Shown: piece by piece, positions 1-8,263 of the stretch
How the letters are laid out: every line of letters starts with the position of its first letter
Numbering within the stretch: the stretch's first letter is position 1
Assembly (NCBI GenBank): GCA_945897915.1
Contig: CAMDGB010000008.1
Coordinates: 18,936-82,935 of the forward strand
From: Chryseobacterium gleum
GTDB lineage: Bacteria > Bacteroidota > Bacteroidia > Flavobacteriales > Flavobacteriaceae
DNA: 64,000 nucleotides
Direction of reading: 5' to 3'
Program-made: the position numbers and the translations under genes
The notes under the pieces: generated by a model
The model's input: only the letters and a program-made list of their open reading frames with translations
Database searches by the model: none
Told to the model about the DNA's origin: nothing

Positions 1-134
1 ATAATAGAAATTGCATGAATTTTTTTTACAAATATACATGTTTTGTTACTTCTTAGAAAATAATGCCATAATATGTTTTTCTTATTGATTTTTCAATATT
101 TATAGTACCTTTAGCTTCATTAAAATTATTTTAT

Positions 135-773
135 ATGTATTCTGTTTCAACCATTATTATCGCTATTACAACATTGGTTACGTTTATGGGTTTGTCCAAC
201 GTTGCTTTTTTTGATCGCTTTAAATTCAACATTTCAAAAATTAAATCGGGCGAGCAATTTCGTATGATTACCTCCGGATTTTTACATGCCGATTGGTTTC
301 ATTTTGCGTTTAACATGTTTAGTTTTTGGAGTTTTGCCAATTTTTTAACCCAAGAATTTAGTACCACAAATTTTCTAATTATTTATTTTGGAAGTATGAT
401 AATGGGTAGTGTATTAACCTATTATATACATAAAAACGAACCCAATTATTCTGCTATTGGTGCCTCTGGCGCTGTAACTGGAATTATTTATTGTGCCATT
501 TTATTATATCCAGAAATTGAGCTAAGAATGTTTTTTGCCATTCCTATTCCTGGTTACATTTTTGCTTTTTTGTATTTGGGATATTCCGTTTATGGTATGA
601 AAGGAAGGTACGATAATATTGGGCATACCGCACATTTAGGAGGAGCTATTGGTGGTTTAGTAATAACATTACTTTTAGTACCAAGTTTATTTCAATCCCG
701 ATTAATTTTTATTGGCATTTTATTAATCCCAATTGCAGTTTTAATATATTTGGTAAAAACCAAGAAAATATAA
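135..773 (+). CDS. Rhomboid family intramembrane serine protease
   Basis: A 212-residue polytopic membrane protein that should cleave transmembrane helices inside the bilayer. The family signatures are visible: HADWFHFAFNM near residues 51-61, GASGAVTG with the nucleophile Ser111, and GHTAHLGG with the catalytic His167. About six hydrophobic segments follow one another, the usual rhomboid core without extra domains. The ATG at 135 follows an AT-rich leader containing TACCTTTA, one base off the family promoter box. It stands alone and its stop is directly followed by a 21-bp tandem repeat. Substrate cannot be inferred. Confidence in the family is high. Confidence 0.93.
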   Translation: MYSVSTIIIAITTLVTFMGLSNVAFFDRFKFNISKIKSGEQFRMITSGFLHADWFHFAFNMFSFWSFANFLTQEFSTTNFLIIYFGSMIMGSVLTYYIHKNEPNYSAIGASGAVTGIIYCAILLYPEIELRMFFAIPIPGYIFAFLYLGYSVYGMKGRYDNIGHTAHLGGAIGGLVITLLLVPSLFQSRLIFIGILLIPIAVLIYLVKTKKI

Positions 774-791
774 TTGCTATTAAATAATCCT

Positions 792-1026
792 AATTTGGGG
801 TTGTTTTCTGCTAATTTGGGGTTATTTAATGATATTTTGGGGTTCCAAACTACTCCGTTGGGGTTCCAAACTACTCCGTTGGGGTTCCAAACCCCAAAAT
901 CGGGGTTCCTGACCACAAAATTGGGGTCTATAACCACAAAATTGGGGTTCCATAACCGCAAAATCGGGGTTCTCAACCTCAAAATCGGGGTTCCCAACCC
1001 CAAAATTGGGGTTCCATAACCGCAAA
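792..1026. repeat. 21-bp minisatellite, about 11 degenerate units
   Basis: Consecutive units of 21 (one of 22) bases share the core TTGGGGTTCC followed by a variable part; units 3-5 are nearly identical (ending AAACTACTCCG) and later units share ACCNCAAAAT. Each unit carries a GGGG tract, so G-tracts recur every 21 bases. Because the period is a multiple of three, long open frames appear on both strands, giving heptapeptide-like translations such as KIGVPNP, but these look like a consequence of the repeat. It starts about 20 bases after the rhomboid stop. Confidence 0.9.
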
Positions 1027-1254
1027 TTATCATTATAGAACCACAACGGAGATATTTTCAACCCTAACCGTGTACTCTTTTACTTCTATGATGGTTTCTT
1101 TGTGGTGGTTATACTGCTAAAAAACAGTTAGTTTTCATATAGATGGCCATTTGATAGTATTTCAATTGATTTTTTTATACGATAAAATTAATTTAATAAT
1201 TATTTTACATGATTTATATTTATTAAAACTACTTTTGTGTTCATTATTTAAAAT
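1027..1254. other. AT-rich spacer, no gene seen
   Basis: This stretch between the minisatellite and the glycosyltransferase start holds no convincing reading frame, tRNA or terminator. The last 100 bases are nearly pure A/T and probably contain the promoter of the glycosyltransferase gene, but I see no clear TAnnTTTG box. Confidence 0.5.
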
Positions 1255-1899
1255 ATGAAAAGTAAAAACAAAGTAGCTGTAATAATGGCTGTATACAATA
1301 CACCATTTGATATCATAAAAAGAGCAATAGATTCGGTTTTGCAACAAACTTTCCAAGATTTTGAATTACTAGTCATTGACGATGGAAGCACAAATGATTC
1401 TGAAAGTTTAATTTTAAATTATGCCATACAGCATGAAGATAAAATTACCTATTTGCGTCATAAAAACTGTAGTCAATCTGAGTCTATAAATAGAGCAATT
1501 TTGCTTACTAATAGCGAGTATATTACCGTTATTGATGCAGATGACGAGTACAAACCAAATCATTTAGAACTGTGCTTATCTGAAATAAATTCTTTGGATT
1601 TGATAGCTTCAACAACGGAAACCATTGTAAACAAAGAATCCGATTATTATGTGCCCGATCGTTTTAATAAAAATGAAGTGGTTCATGTGGATGATTGCAT
1701 TTTGTTTGCCACACTTTTTGGAAAAAAAGAAGTGTTTACTAGCTTAAATTTTTTAGATATGTATGGCGCTGATGCTCATTTTTATGAATGTGCAGAAAAA
1801 TTGTTTGTTGTAGAGAAATTAGATTTACGAACTTATGTTTATTATAGAAATAATCCAGACAGCATAAGTGCAAAAGTTAAATTAAATCATTTGAGTTAA
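1255..1899 (+). CDS. Family 2 glycosyltransferase (GT-A fold)
   Basis: A 214-residue enzyme expected to transfer a sugar from a nucleotide-sugar donor. The GT2 pattern is clear: the N-terminal strand VAVIMAVYN (residues 7-15), the acidic nucleotide-binding DDGS (42-45) and the metal-binding DADDE (94-98). It is shorter than most GT2 proteins (about 240-330) and has no membrane anchor, so it is likely cytosolic. Its TAA stop abuts the next gene, which also looks like a glycosyltransferase, so the two probably form one transcription unit, perhaps for surface glycan or protein glycosylation. Acceptor and donor are unknown. Confidence 0.88.
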   Translation: MKSKNKVAVIMAVYNTPFDIIKRAIDSVLQQTFQDFELLVIDDGSTNDSESLILNYAIQHEDKITYLRHKNCSQSESINRAILLTNSEYITVIDADDEYKPNHLELCLSEINSLDLIASTTETIVNKESDYYVPDRFNKNEVVHVDDCILFATLFGKKEVFTSLNFLDMYGADAHFYECAEKLFVVEKLDLRTYVYYRNNPDSISAKVKLNHLS

Positions 1900-2661
1900 T
1901 TGGAAATCCCTTCAAACCTTCAATTGTCAAACAGACTTATATTAGGATGCCATATTTCAGGTGTTTATGACGTAAATAGAAGTCAAATGCTTTCAGACGA
2001 TGATTTTTCAATCATTGAAAAATGGGCCAATTCTATTGCGAAATTACATCTTCAAGCCATTATTTTTCATAATAATTTTTCAGAAGCAACTGTTTTAAAA
2101 CACCAATCAGCACATGTACTATTTATTAAGATAACGCATGATATTCGATTTAATCCAAATGTTTTTAGATATTATGTTTACAACCAATTCTTAGAAAAAT
2201 ATAGCGATACAATTGAATCGCTATTTGTGACGGATGTATCCGATGTTTTGGTATTAAAAAACCCGTTTATTCAACCTTTGTTTACAAATAATTCAGACAT
2301 TGTTTTCTGTGGCGATGAACCTACGAATTGGGATAATGAATGGATGCAATTGCACGGTTCGCATTTAAGAAGTCGAATTAAAGATTATGCTGAAGTGGAA
2401 TCTGAAAATAAGTCGGAGCGTTTGTTAAATTGTGGCGTTATCGGTGGTACTCTTCAAACCATTAAACCTTTAATTGATTCACTTTGGCAGATTCATGAAA
2501 ATTATAATGCAGACAACACCACATCATTTACCGGCGATATGGGTGCTTTTAACTATATTATTCGTAAAAATTATAAGAATCGTATTTTACACGGCACGCC
2601 TGTAAACTCAGAATTTAAAGCTTATTTTGATGACGGAACCAACTGGTTTCAGCACAAGTAA
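1900..2661 (+). CDS. Putative glycosyltransferase-like protein
   Basis: A 253-residue protein starting at a TTG that directly follows the stop of the upstream gene, which suggests translational coupling; the first internal ATG is at residue 30, but residues 11-27 look structured and the TTG start is preferred. The pattern TDVSDV at 111-116 resembles a metal-binding DxD region, and LNCGVIGG (176-183) plus GDMGAFN (212-218) resemble the acceptor loop of GT-A enzymes that handle galactosyl or mannosyl transfer. I recognise no named family. Soluble, with no signal peptide. Function is inferred from these motifs and the neighbouring glycosyltransferase. Confidence 0.6.
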   Translation: MEIPSNLQLSNRLILGCHISGVYDVNRSQMLSDDDFSIIEKWANSIAKLHLQAIIFHNNFSEATVLKHQSAHVLFIKITHDIRFNPNVFRYYVYNQFLEKYSDTIESLFVTDVSDVLVLKNPFIQPLFTNNSDIVFCGDEPTNWDNEWMQLHGSHLRSRIKDYAEVESENKSERLLNCGVIGGTLQTIKPLIDSLWQIHENYNADNTTSFTGDMGAFNYIIRKNYKNRILHGTPVNSEFKAYFDDGTNWFQHK

Positions 2662-2684
2662 TTCTGTTATATTAAATCACAAAA

Positions 2685-2710
2685 AAAAGCACCTCGTTAG
2701 AAGTGCTTTT
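2685..2710 (-). terminator. Rho-independent terminator of tRNA-Tyr
   Basis: AAAAGCAC (2685-2692) pairs with GTGCTTTT (2703-2710). Read on the minus strand the stem is followed by a run of eight T, right after the tRNA 3' end. Confidence 0.75.
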
Positions 2711-2711
2711 G

Positions 2712-2792
2712 TGGGGAGAGCAGGATTCGAACCTGCGAAGTTTTCACAGCAGATTTACAGTCTGCCCTCGTTGGCCGCTTGAGTATCTCCCC
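2712..2792 (-). tRNA. tRNA-Tyr (anticodon GTA)
   Basis: On the minus strand the 7-bp acceptor GGGGAGA/TCTCCCC encloses a D arm, an anticodon stem-loop with GTA, a long variable arm of the class II type expected for tyrosine tRNA, and the T arm with GGTTCGAATCC. The discriminator base is A and no CCA is encoded. 81 nt. Confidence 0.95.
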
Positions 2793-2894
2793 ATGGCCAG
2801 TATGCTATTGCAAATATAGAATTGTTTTTTATTGTGGCAAACTTATTTTTGGGTAATGTCTAATATATGGTATAACCTTCTGGAAACTAAAAAC

Positions 2895-2933
2895 ATAAAA
2901 AATCCCATTTTGTTTTAGAATACAAAATGGGAT
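2895..2933 (-). terminator. Terminator downstream of the TlpA-type gene
   Basis: ATCCCATTTTGT (2902-2913) and ACAAAATGGGAT (2922-2933) form a perfect 12-bp stem with an 8-base loop, followed on the minus strand by TTTTTT. It ends the transcript of the thiol-redox lipoprotein gene. Confidence 0.85.
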
Positions 2934-2954
2934 GGATTTTTATAATTTTAGGTG

Positions 2955-3367
2955 CTATTTTACACCTAATATTTCTTTTATTTTAGCTTTTAATTCTTCG
3001 CCGCTAAGGTTTTTAGCTACTATGTTTCCCTGCGCATCTAAAATAAACGTGGCAGGAATTTGATCAACTTCATATGTCGTTGCAATAGGATCTTCCCAAC
3101 CTTTTAAATTAGAAACCTGAGTCCAAGTTAATTTATCTTTTGCAATAGCTGCTTTCCATTTTGAAGCATCTTCATCCAACGAAACGCCTATAATATTTAA
3201 CCCTTTACTATGTAATTCATTATAAATTGCAACCACATTCGGATTTTCTGCACGGCATGGTCCACACCAAGAAGCCCAAAAATCAATAATAGTAACTTTT
3301 CCCAACGATTCTTTTAAAGAAACGGTTTTTCCAGCAGGTGTTTTAGCAGAAAAATCAGGAGCTTTAG
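2955..3367 (-). pseudogene. C-terminal thioredoxin (TlpA) part of a frameshifted gene
   Basis: This frame encodes a TlpA/AhpC-type thioredoxin domain with WASWCGPC as the redox centre, the cis-proline region QIPATFIL and a normal end. The usual lead-in APDFSAKTPAGKTVSLKES is in frame upstream of the only available start (TTG at 3305), so the true protein continues upstream into the lipoprotein gene. The join is an A11 run (minus strand; 3371-3381). With 12 A the two parts would be one 380-residue periplasmic lipoprotein. Either one base is missing from the assembly, the gene is broken, or slippage on the A run restores the frame. Confidence 0.85.
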
Positions 3368-4108
3368 TTATTTTTTTTTTTCTGGAGCGGCTGCTTTTAA
3401 TTGGGCATCTAATGCTTTTTTTACATTTTTACCACTTTTTGATCCGTGTAATTTTTTATCTAATTTTTCAAACGCGTCTTTAGCTTCTTTTCCTTGCATC
3501 ATTCCTCTGCTAACATAGTTTTCTAAAAAAAGCATCGATAAAATAGAGCTTGGATTGTTTTTTATAAAATCTTTAGATTTAGCATCCATTTTTGCAGAAA
3601 TAGACTGAGCAAGCTTGCCATATTCTTGATTTAATTGCTGTTGCACAGCCACATCATTGGTTTCCATGGCTTTTTTCATAGCCTCGTTGTTATTTTTCGT
3701 AAAATCAACAAGTGGTTTGTTAATAATAACCGATTCATCTGTATATTTTTGAAACAAGTCATTGTCAGTAGTTCCGGAAATTCTAGATTTTTGAATGTCT
3801 TTGGTATCAAAAGCAATTACTATAGTCCCACTTTCAATAATAAACGGAAGTGCTTTTTTCGATTGATATTGAGGATCAATTACACCATCAATACTTACAA
3901 TTCCAATTTCAGGAAGTTCGCTTTTGCCTTCAAATTGAAACTTCCCTTCTTTAATTACTACTGTATCCATAGCTACTGGGCCCATTTCACCAGCACCTTC
4001 TAAAAATACTTTTGTGCCGTCTTTTATTCCTTTTGCTGTTCCTTCAACTTTAAATTTATTGCAAGAAATTAATATTAATGCCGAAAATAATAGTACTATT
4101 TGTTTCAT
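3368..4108 (-). CDS. DUF4369-type lipoprotein, N-terminal part of a frameshifted TlpA-family thiol oxidoreductase
   Basis: A 246-residue frame beginning with a lipoprotein signal (hydrophobic stretch ending LISC, Cys16) followed by a beta-rich domain of the DUF4369 type (about 20-120) and a helical linker with charged repeats, ending PEKKK at a TAA created inside an A11 run. In the family this architecture continues directly into a thioredoxin domain; here that domain lies in the next frame (2955-3367). The intact protein would reduce or isomerise disulfides in the periplasm. A TACATTTG promoter box lies about 50 bases upstream of the ATG. Confidence 0.85.
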   Translation of the reverse strand: MKQIVLLFSALILISCNKFKVEGTAKGIKDGTKVFLEGAGEMGPVAMDTVVIKEGKFQFEGKSELPEIGIVSIDGVIDPQYQSKKALPFIIESGTIVIAFDTKDIQKSRISGTTDNDLFQKYTDESVIINKPLVDFTKNNNEAMKKAMETNDVAVQQQLNQEYGKLAQSISAKMDAKSKDFIKNNPSSILSMLFLENYVSRGMMQGKEAKDAFEKLDKKLHGSKSGKNVKKALDAQLKAAAPEKKK

Positions 4109-4159
4109 TTTTTTTTCTAATTGGTTAACCTGAAAATTCAGTTTTTAATTTATCAGACG

Positions 4160-4167
4160 CAAATGTA
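4160..4167 (-). promoter_or_regulatory. -7 box (TACATTTG) for the TlpA-type lipoprotein
   Basis: Matches the Bacteroidetes consensus TAnnTTTG on the minus strand, with the ATG about 50 bases downstream. No clear TTTG at -33. Confidence 0.5.
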
Positions 4168-4233
4168 ATAATTTTTTTAGTATTTATAAAATCGTTTTAA
4201 AAAATCCTACCTAGATATCGCTATATTTACAAA

Positions 4234-4782
4234 ATGATTATTTACGATAAATTTAATTTTCACAAACACACGTTTTGCTTGTTTCAACAAGTGGAAAGTG
4301 TTGCTGTGGCAGATTTAAAATTGGGTTACAAAAGTGCTTCAGGAAGTGCGTATTATTATATAGAATCGGGTGTTTTCAGAAAATCCAATCATTGGGGAAG
4401 AGCCTCAAATTGCAGGTGGCGTTTGGTAAGTAATTCCGACTATAAAAATCAAATTGAAAGTGTAGGCTTTGCGAAATGGACCGATTTTTATCCAAATAGC
4501 GAAACTGAAAAATTGTTTTATATTGAAGTGAATGAAGCTAAAAACGAAGTTTATTTTAATCATAAAAACCATCCAGATTATACCAATCAACTATTAAGAA
4601 AAGCAACCGACACAACAAAAAGAATTAAAGAGATAAAAGCTATTTTACAATCGAATTTGTGGGCAAAACATTTGTTTTTCGATGATTTTGCAGATTTTAA
4701 AACGAAAATGCTAACAGAATTAAGTAATACCAATGAAAGTTTCGTAAATTTGAAGAAAATTTTGCAAGATGGGAAGAAATAA
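4234..4782 (+). CDS. Conserved protein of unknown function
   Basis: A soluble 182-residue protein that I cannot assign to a named family. The first half is aromatic and rich in beta-type residues (KSASGSAYYYIESGVFRKSN, WGRASNCRWRL) and the second half is helical and lysine-rich. No signal peptide or membrane segment. It is the first gene of a tightly packed set: its end overlaps a 48-residue frame by 14 bases, which overlaps the next gene in turn. The box TATATTTA just before the ATG is one base from the promoter consensus. Confidence 0.75.
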   Translation: MIIYDKFNFHKHTFCLFQQVESVAVADLKLGYKSASGSAYYYIESGVFRKSNHWGRASNCRWRLVSNSDYKNQIESVGFAKWTDFYPNSETEKLFYIEVNEAKNEVYFNHKNHPDYTNQLLRKATDTTKRIKEIKAILQSNLWAKHLFFDDFADFKTKMLTELSNTNESFVNLKKILQDGKK

Positions 4783-4915
4783 TGCCGTAAATAAAGACAA
4801 ACATAAAAAGCAATTGGACAATCATTTGAAGAAAATTCAAAAAACCAAACAAACGTCTGCAGCTAAAAAAGCAGCAATATTAGAACAATACAAGCAATCG
4901 CTTAAAAATAACTAA
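4769..4915 (+). CDS. Small lysine-rich protein, 48 aa
   Basis: Begins MGRNNAVNKDKHKKQLDNHL and ends SLKNN; very basic, probably helical, no cysteines. The ATG lies inside the end of the upstream gene (14-base overlap) and its stop overlaps the next start as TAATG, the arrangement expected for translational coupling. I recognise no family; the strong packing on both sides is the main evidence that it is real. Confidence 0.65.
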   Translation: MGRNNAVNKDKHKKQLDNHLKKIQKTKQTSAAKKAAILEQYKQSLKNN

Positions 4916-5139
4916 TGCATTCACAACAACTAGTTAATTTAAAACCAAAAGTTCAAACAATTATTGATTTATTAGCCAAAAAAGAGTGGGAAACCGCTCA
5001 AGTTTTGCTGCTTAAAGTGAGTGAGGAAGTGGATAATTTAATTGATGAAGTGGTCTCAGACGACCATTTAATTGAATTAAGTAAATATCAGGTTTTGCTA
5101 AAACATTTAGCACCTAAAATTCAAAATGGAAGACACTAA
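4915..5139 (+). CDS. Small acidic helical protein of unknown function
   Basis: A 74-residue, probably all-helical protein (LLAKKEWETAQVLLLKVSEE region) with no recognisable motif. Its ATG overlaps the stop of the 48-aa gene and its end overlaps the YchJ-like gene by 14 bases, so it is an internal member of the same operon. Confidence 0.65.
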   Translation: MHSQQLVNLKPKVQTIIDLLAKKEWETAQVLLLKVSEEVDNLIDEVVSDDHLIELSKYQVLLKHLAPKIQNGRH

Positions 5140-5506
5140 ACTTTGCCCTTGCGGCACCCAAATTAGCTTACAAGAATGTTGTTTGCCATATATTCAAGGC
5201 GACTTTGTACCTACCGCCGAAAAATTAATGCGTGCCAGATTTACAGCATTTTATTTACATGACGCGCAATATTTATACAAAACTACACACGTGTCTCAAA
5301 AAAAATATACCAATAAATCAGATATTTTGTCTTGGGCACAGCAAAATACATGGCAAAAATTAGAAATCATAAACAGTACTGAAAACACAGTAGAATTCAA
5401 AGCCTACTATTTAGACGAGAATAAAACATTTCAAATTCATCACGAAAAATCAACGTTTATCTTTTTTCAAAACAATTGGTATTATGTGGATGGGAAGTTT
5501 TATTAG
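5126..5506 (+). CDS. YchJ-family protein (SEC-C zinc motif)
   Basis: A 126-residue protein with an N-terminal SEC-C-type metal motif, CPCG (8-11) and ECC (18-20), followed by LMRARFTAFYLHDAQYLYKTTH, typical of the YchJ/UPF0225 family, and a small NTF2-like beta region ending in WYYVDGKFY. The family is widespread and of unknown biochemical role; the SEC-C motif usually binds zinc. It lacks the second C-terminal SEC-C motif found in enterobacterial YchJ. Last gene of the overlapping set that starts at 4234. Confidence 0.85.
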   Translation: MEDTKLCPCGTQISLQECCLPYIQGDFVPTAEKLMRARFTAFYLHDAQYLYKTTHVSQKKYTNKSDILSWAQQNTWQKLEIINSTENTVEFKAYYLDENKTFQIHHEKSTFIFFQNNWYYVDGKFY

Positions 5507-5568
5507 TTTTAACTAAAAATTAGCATTCGTTTTCTTGTCATTTAAAACTAACCTTGTAATTTTAAATC

Positions 5569-6675
5569 ATGAAAAAAGGGTTTTATTTTAAAACGTATGA
5601 AAAGCCATTTAAGTCACCGTTTGAGGTGCTTTTTGGTGTTTTCAAAGAATTAATTGTCCACACTTCTGGTGATTTTGACGAGGCCATATCTTGGTTACGC
5701 GAGCTTGATGCCGAATACAAATTAACCACTCCAGAATATACAATTGAAGATTTTATCGAAGATTTAAAGAAAAAAGGATTCATTCGCGAAGAAATTACGG
5801 GAGATGGCGCCTGCGAGGTTACTATTACTTCAAAAACAGAACGACTTATTCGTCAAGCCGCTTTAGATCAAATATTTGGTAATTTAAACAAGTCGGGTAG
5901 TGGCAATCACAAATCTAAACAAATTGGCGGTGGCGATGAACTTACGGGCGAACTTAGAAGTTATAATTTTGGAGATGCCTTAGATAGAATTTCATTGACT
6001 GAAAGTTTGAAAAATGCGCAAATTAATAATGGAATAGGCGAGTTCCATCTTACTGAAAATGATTTGGTAATTGAAGACACGCACTACAAATCGCAAATGA
6101 GTACCGTTTTAATGATAGACATTTCTCATAGTATGATTTTGTATGGTGAAGACCGAATTACGCCTGCCAAAAAAGTTGCCATGGCGCTAGCGGAACTCAT
6201 CACAACTCGTTATCCAAAAGACACTATTGATATTTTAGTTTTTGGAAACGATGCCTGGCCTATTTCTATAAAAGAATTGCCTTTCCTGAAAGTTGGACCT
6301 TATCACACCAACACTGTTGCAGGTTTGCAATTGGCAATGGACATGTTGCGCAGAAAACGAAATACCAACAAACAAATTTTCATGATTACCGATGGTAAAC
6401 CAAGCTGTGTTCGTGAAAAAGACGGCTCGTATTACATGAATAGTAATGGTTTAGACGAATATATTGTTGAAAAATGTTATACACAAGCTGCTCAAGCAAG
6501 AAAGTTACACATTCCGATTACCACTTTTATGATTGCCAACGATCCGTATTTGCAAAAATTTGTAGATAAATTTACAGAAGCCAATCAGGGAAAAGCATTT
6601 TATACAGGTTTAAGTGGATTGGGAGAAATGATTTTTCAAGATTATGAAGCCAACAGGAAAAAGAAATTGAAATAA
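5569..6675 (+). CDS. VWA-domain protein paired with an AAA+ ATPase
   Basis: A 368-residue cytosolic protein with a C-terminal von Willebrand A domain from about residue 178. The metal-ion site is intact: DISHS (DxSxS, about 187-191) and TDGKPS. The N-terminal half is helical and charged. The gene precedes an AAA+ ATPase by 61 bases on the same strand, the arrangement seen for MoxR/VWA and magnesium-chelatase-like pairs, which act as chaperones inserting metals or remodelling partners. No chlorophyll or cobalt genes are near, so a biosynthetic chelatase role is not supported. The target is unknown. Confidence 0.85.
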   Translation: MKKGFYFKTYEKPFKSPFEVLFGVFKELIVHTSGDFDEAISWLRELDAEYKLTTPEYTIEDFIEDLKKKGFIREEITGDGACEVTITSKTERLIRQAALDQIFGNLNKSGSGNHKSKQIGGGDELTGELRSYNFGDALDRISLTESLKNAQINNGIGEFHLTENDLVIEDTHYKSQMSTVLMIDISHSMILYGEDRITPAKKVAMALAELITTRYPKDTIDILVFGNDAWPISIKELPFLKVGPYHTNTVAGLQLAMDMLRRKRNTNKQIFMITDGKPSCVREKDGSYYMNSNGLDEYIVEKCYTQAAQARKLHIPITTFMIANDPYLQKFVDKFTEANQGKAFYTGLSGLGEMIFQDYEANRKKKLK

Positions 6676-6736
6676 GTAGTATCAAATCATAGAAATTAAA
6701 TAAAAGCAGTAGCTAAATAGCGTTTAAAAAAATAGT

Positions 6737-8197
6737 ATGACACATATAAAAACATTAGGAGAATTGATACAATCAGGTTATCAATCAAAGAAAATCAAAG
6801 ATGAATTAAGAACTAATTTAAGAAATAAATTAATAGCTAAACAACCAACATTTACAGGTGTTCATGGTTTTGAAAATTCTGTAATTCCAGAATTGGAACG
6901 CGCTATTTTATCACGTCACAATATTAATTTATTAGGATTGCGCGGACAAGCAAAAACACGTTTGGCAAGAAAAATGGTCGAACTTTTAGACGAATACATT
7001 CCGTTTGTTACAGGTTCTGAAATTAATGATGATCCTCTAAATCCAATTTCGCGTTTTGCGATAGATTTAATTGCTGAAAAAGGCAATGACACACCAATTT
7101 CTTGGTTACATAGAAGCGAGCGTTTTTTCGAAAAATTAGCCACACCTGATGTTACAGTTGCCGATTTGATTGGTGATGTAGATCCAATAAAAGCCGCTAA
7201 TTTAAAATTATCTTATGCAGACGAACGCGTAATTCATTTCGGAATGATTCCACGTGCCAACAGATGTATTTTTGTAATTAATGAATTACCCGATTTACAA
7301 GCGCGTATTCAAGTAGCCTTATTCAATATTTTGCAAGAAGGCGACATTCAAATCCGTGGATTTAAATTAAGAATGCCTTTAGATTTACAATTTATATTTA
7401 CTGCAAATCCAGAAGATTATACCAATAGAGGCAGTATTGTTACACCTTTAAAAGACAGAATTGGTTCGCAAATTTTAACGCATTATCCAGAAACTATTGA
7501 AATTGCTAAAATTATTACTACACAAGAAGCCAAGTTAGACGAAGACCAATCGTCTTTAGTCCATGTGCCTAATTTAGCAAAAGATTTGTTAGAACAAGTA
7601 GGTTTTGAAGCCAGAGAATCCGAATATATTGACGCAAAAAGTGGCGTTTCAGCTCGTATGAGTATTACTGCATATGAGAATCTGATTAGTACTGCCGAAC
7701 GTAGGGCCTTGCAAAACGGAGAGGGAAAAACAACCGTTCGTTTGTCTGACTTTTTGGGAATTATCCCAGCCATAACTGGAAAAGTGGAATTGGTTTATGA
7801 AGGCGAACAAGAAGGCGCTGGCGTAGTGGCGCAATATTTAATTGCCAATGCGATTCATACTTTTTTACCCGCTTATTTTCCTAAAATCGAGAAACTAGAA
7901 AAACAAGATGTAACCACGCCTTATTCCGAAATTACAGAATGGTTTTTCAACGAATCAGGTTTTGAATTAACGGATGATTGCTCCGATGAAGTTTACAGAA
8001 ATACACTAGATGAAGTGCAACCATTGGAAAATTTAATTCAGAAATACCAACCAGAAATACCTGTTTCAGATAAATATTTTCTAAAAGAATTTATCCTTTG
8101 GGCATTGGTAGAATACAACAAATTATCAAAGGAAAGAACCGAAGATGGCTTTCAGTTTAAAGATCCGTATTCGAAGTTTATTAGTAAATTGTCTTAA
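6737..8197 (+). CDS. AAA+ ATPase of the magnesium-chelatase/MoxR-like group
   Basis: A 486-residue ATPase. Walker A is GLRGQAKTR (about 73-81), with Ala where most P-loops have Gly, as in several MoxR proteins. The Walker B region reads CIFVINELPDL: Asn replaces the usual Asp before the catalytic Glu, which I recall as normal for this subfamily. Downstream are IQIRGFKLRMPLD and FIFTANPEDYTNRG (sensor 1 region). The C-terminal 150 residues form a helical lid and an extra domain. It should act together with the VWA protein encoded upstream as motor and adaptor. Assignment to the group is firm; the biological target is unknown. Confidence 0.87.
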   Translation: MTHIKTLGELIQSGYQSKKIKDELRTNLRNKLIAKQPTFTGVHGFENSVIPELERAILSRHNINLLGLRGQAKTRLARKMVELLDEYIPFVTGSEINDDPLNPISRFAIDLIAEKGNDTPISWLHRSERFFEKLATPDVTVADLIGDVDPIKAANLKLSYADERVIHFGMIPRANRCIFVINELPDLQARIQVALFNILQEGDIQIRGFKLRMPLDLQFIFTANPEDYTNRGSIVTPLKDRIGSQILTHYPETIEIAKIITTQEAKLDEDQSSLVHVPNLAKDLLEQVGFEARESEYIDAKSGVSARMSITAYENLISTAERRALQNGEGKTTVRLSDFLGIIPAITGKVELVYEGEQEGAGVVAQYLIANAIHTFLPAYFPKIEKLEKQDVTTPYSEITEWFFNESGFELTDDCSDEVYRNTLDEVQPLENLIQKYQPEIPVSDKYFLKEFILWALVEYNKLSKERTEDGFQFKDPYSKFISKLS

Positions 8198-8210
8198 AAG
8201 GCACAAAATA

Positions 8211-8245
8211 AAAAATCCGTTCCGATTACTTCGGGACGGATTTTT
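8211..8245. terminator. Bidirectional terminator
   Basis: AAAAATCCGT and ACGGATTTTT pair with an inner CCG/CGG extension; T-runs on both strands serve the convergent AAA+ and lyase genes. Confidence 0.85.
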
Positions 8246-8263
8246 ATATTTTGAATATGTCTT

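Noticed and set aside
792..1026. CRISPR array
   Set aside because: Units are contiguous 21-mers without spacers, and there are no cas genes.
692..1061. Long open frames across the 21-bp repeat on both strands (heptapeptide-like proteins)
   Set aside because: They arise because the 21-base unit lacks stops in several frames; there is no promoter or typical start, and the frames on both strands are equally open.
5569..8197. VWA/AAA+ pair as a true magnesium or cobalt chelatase
   Set aside because: The third subunit and all chlorophyll or cobalamin genes are absent nearby; the pair fits the general MoxR-like chaperone group better.
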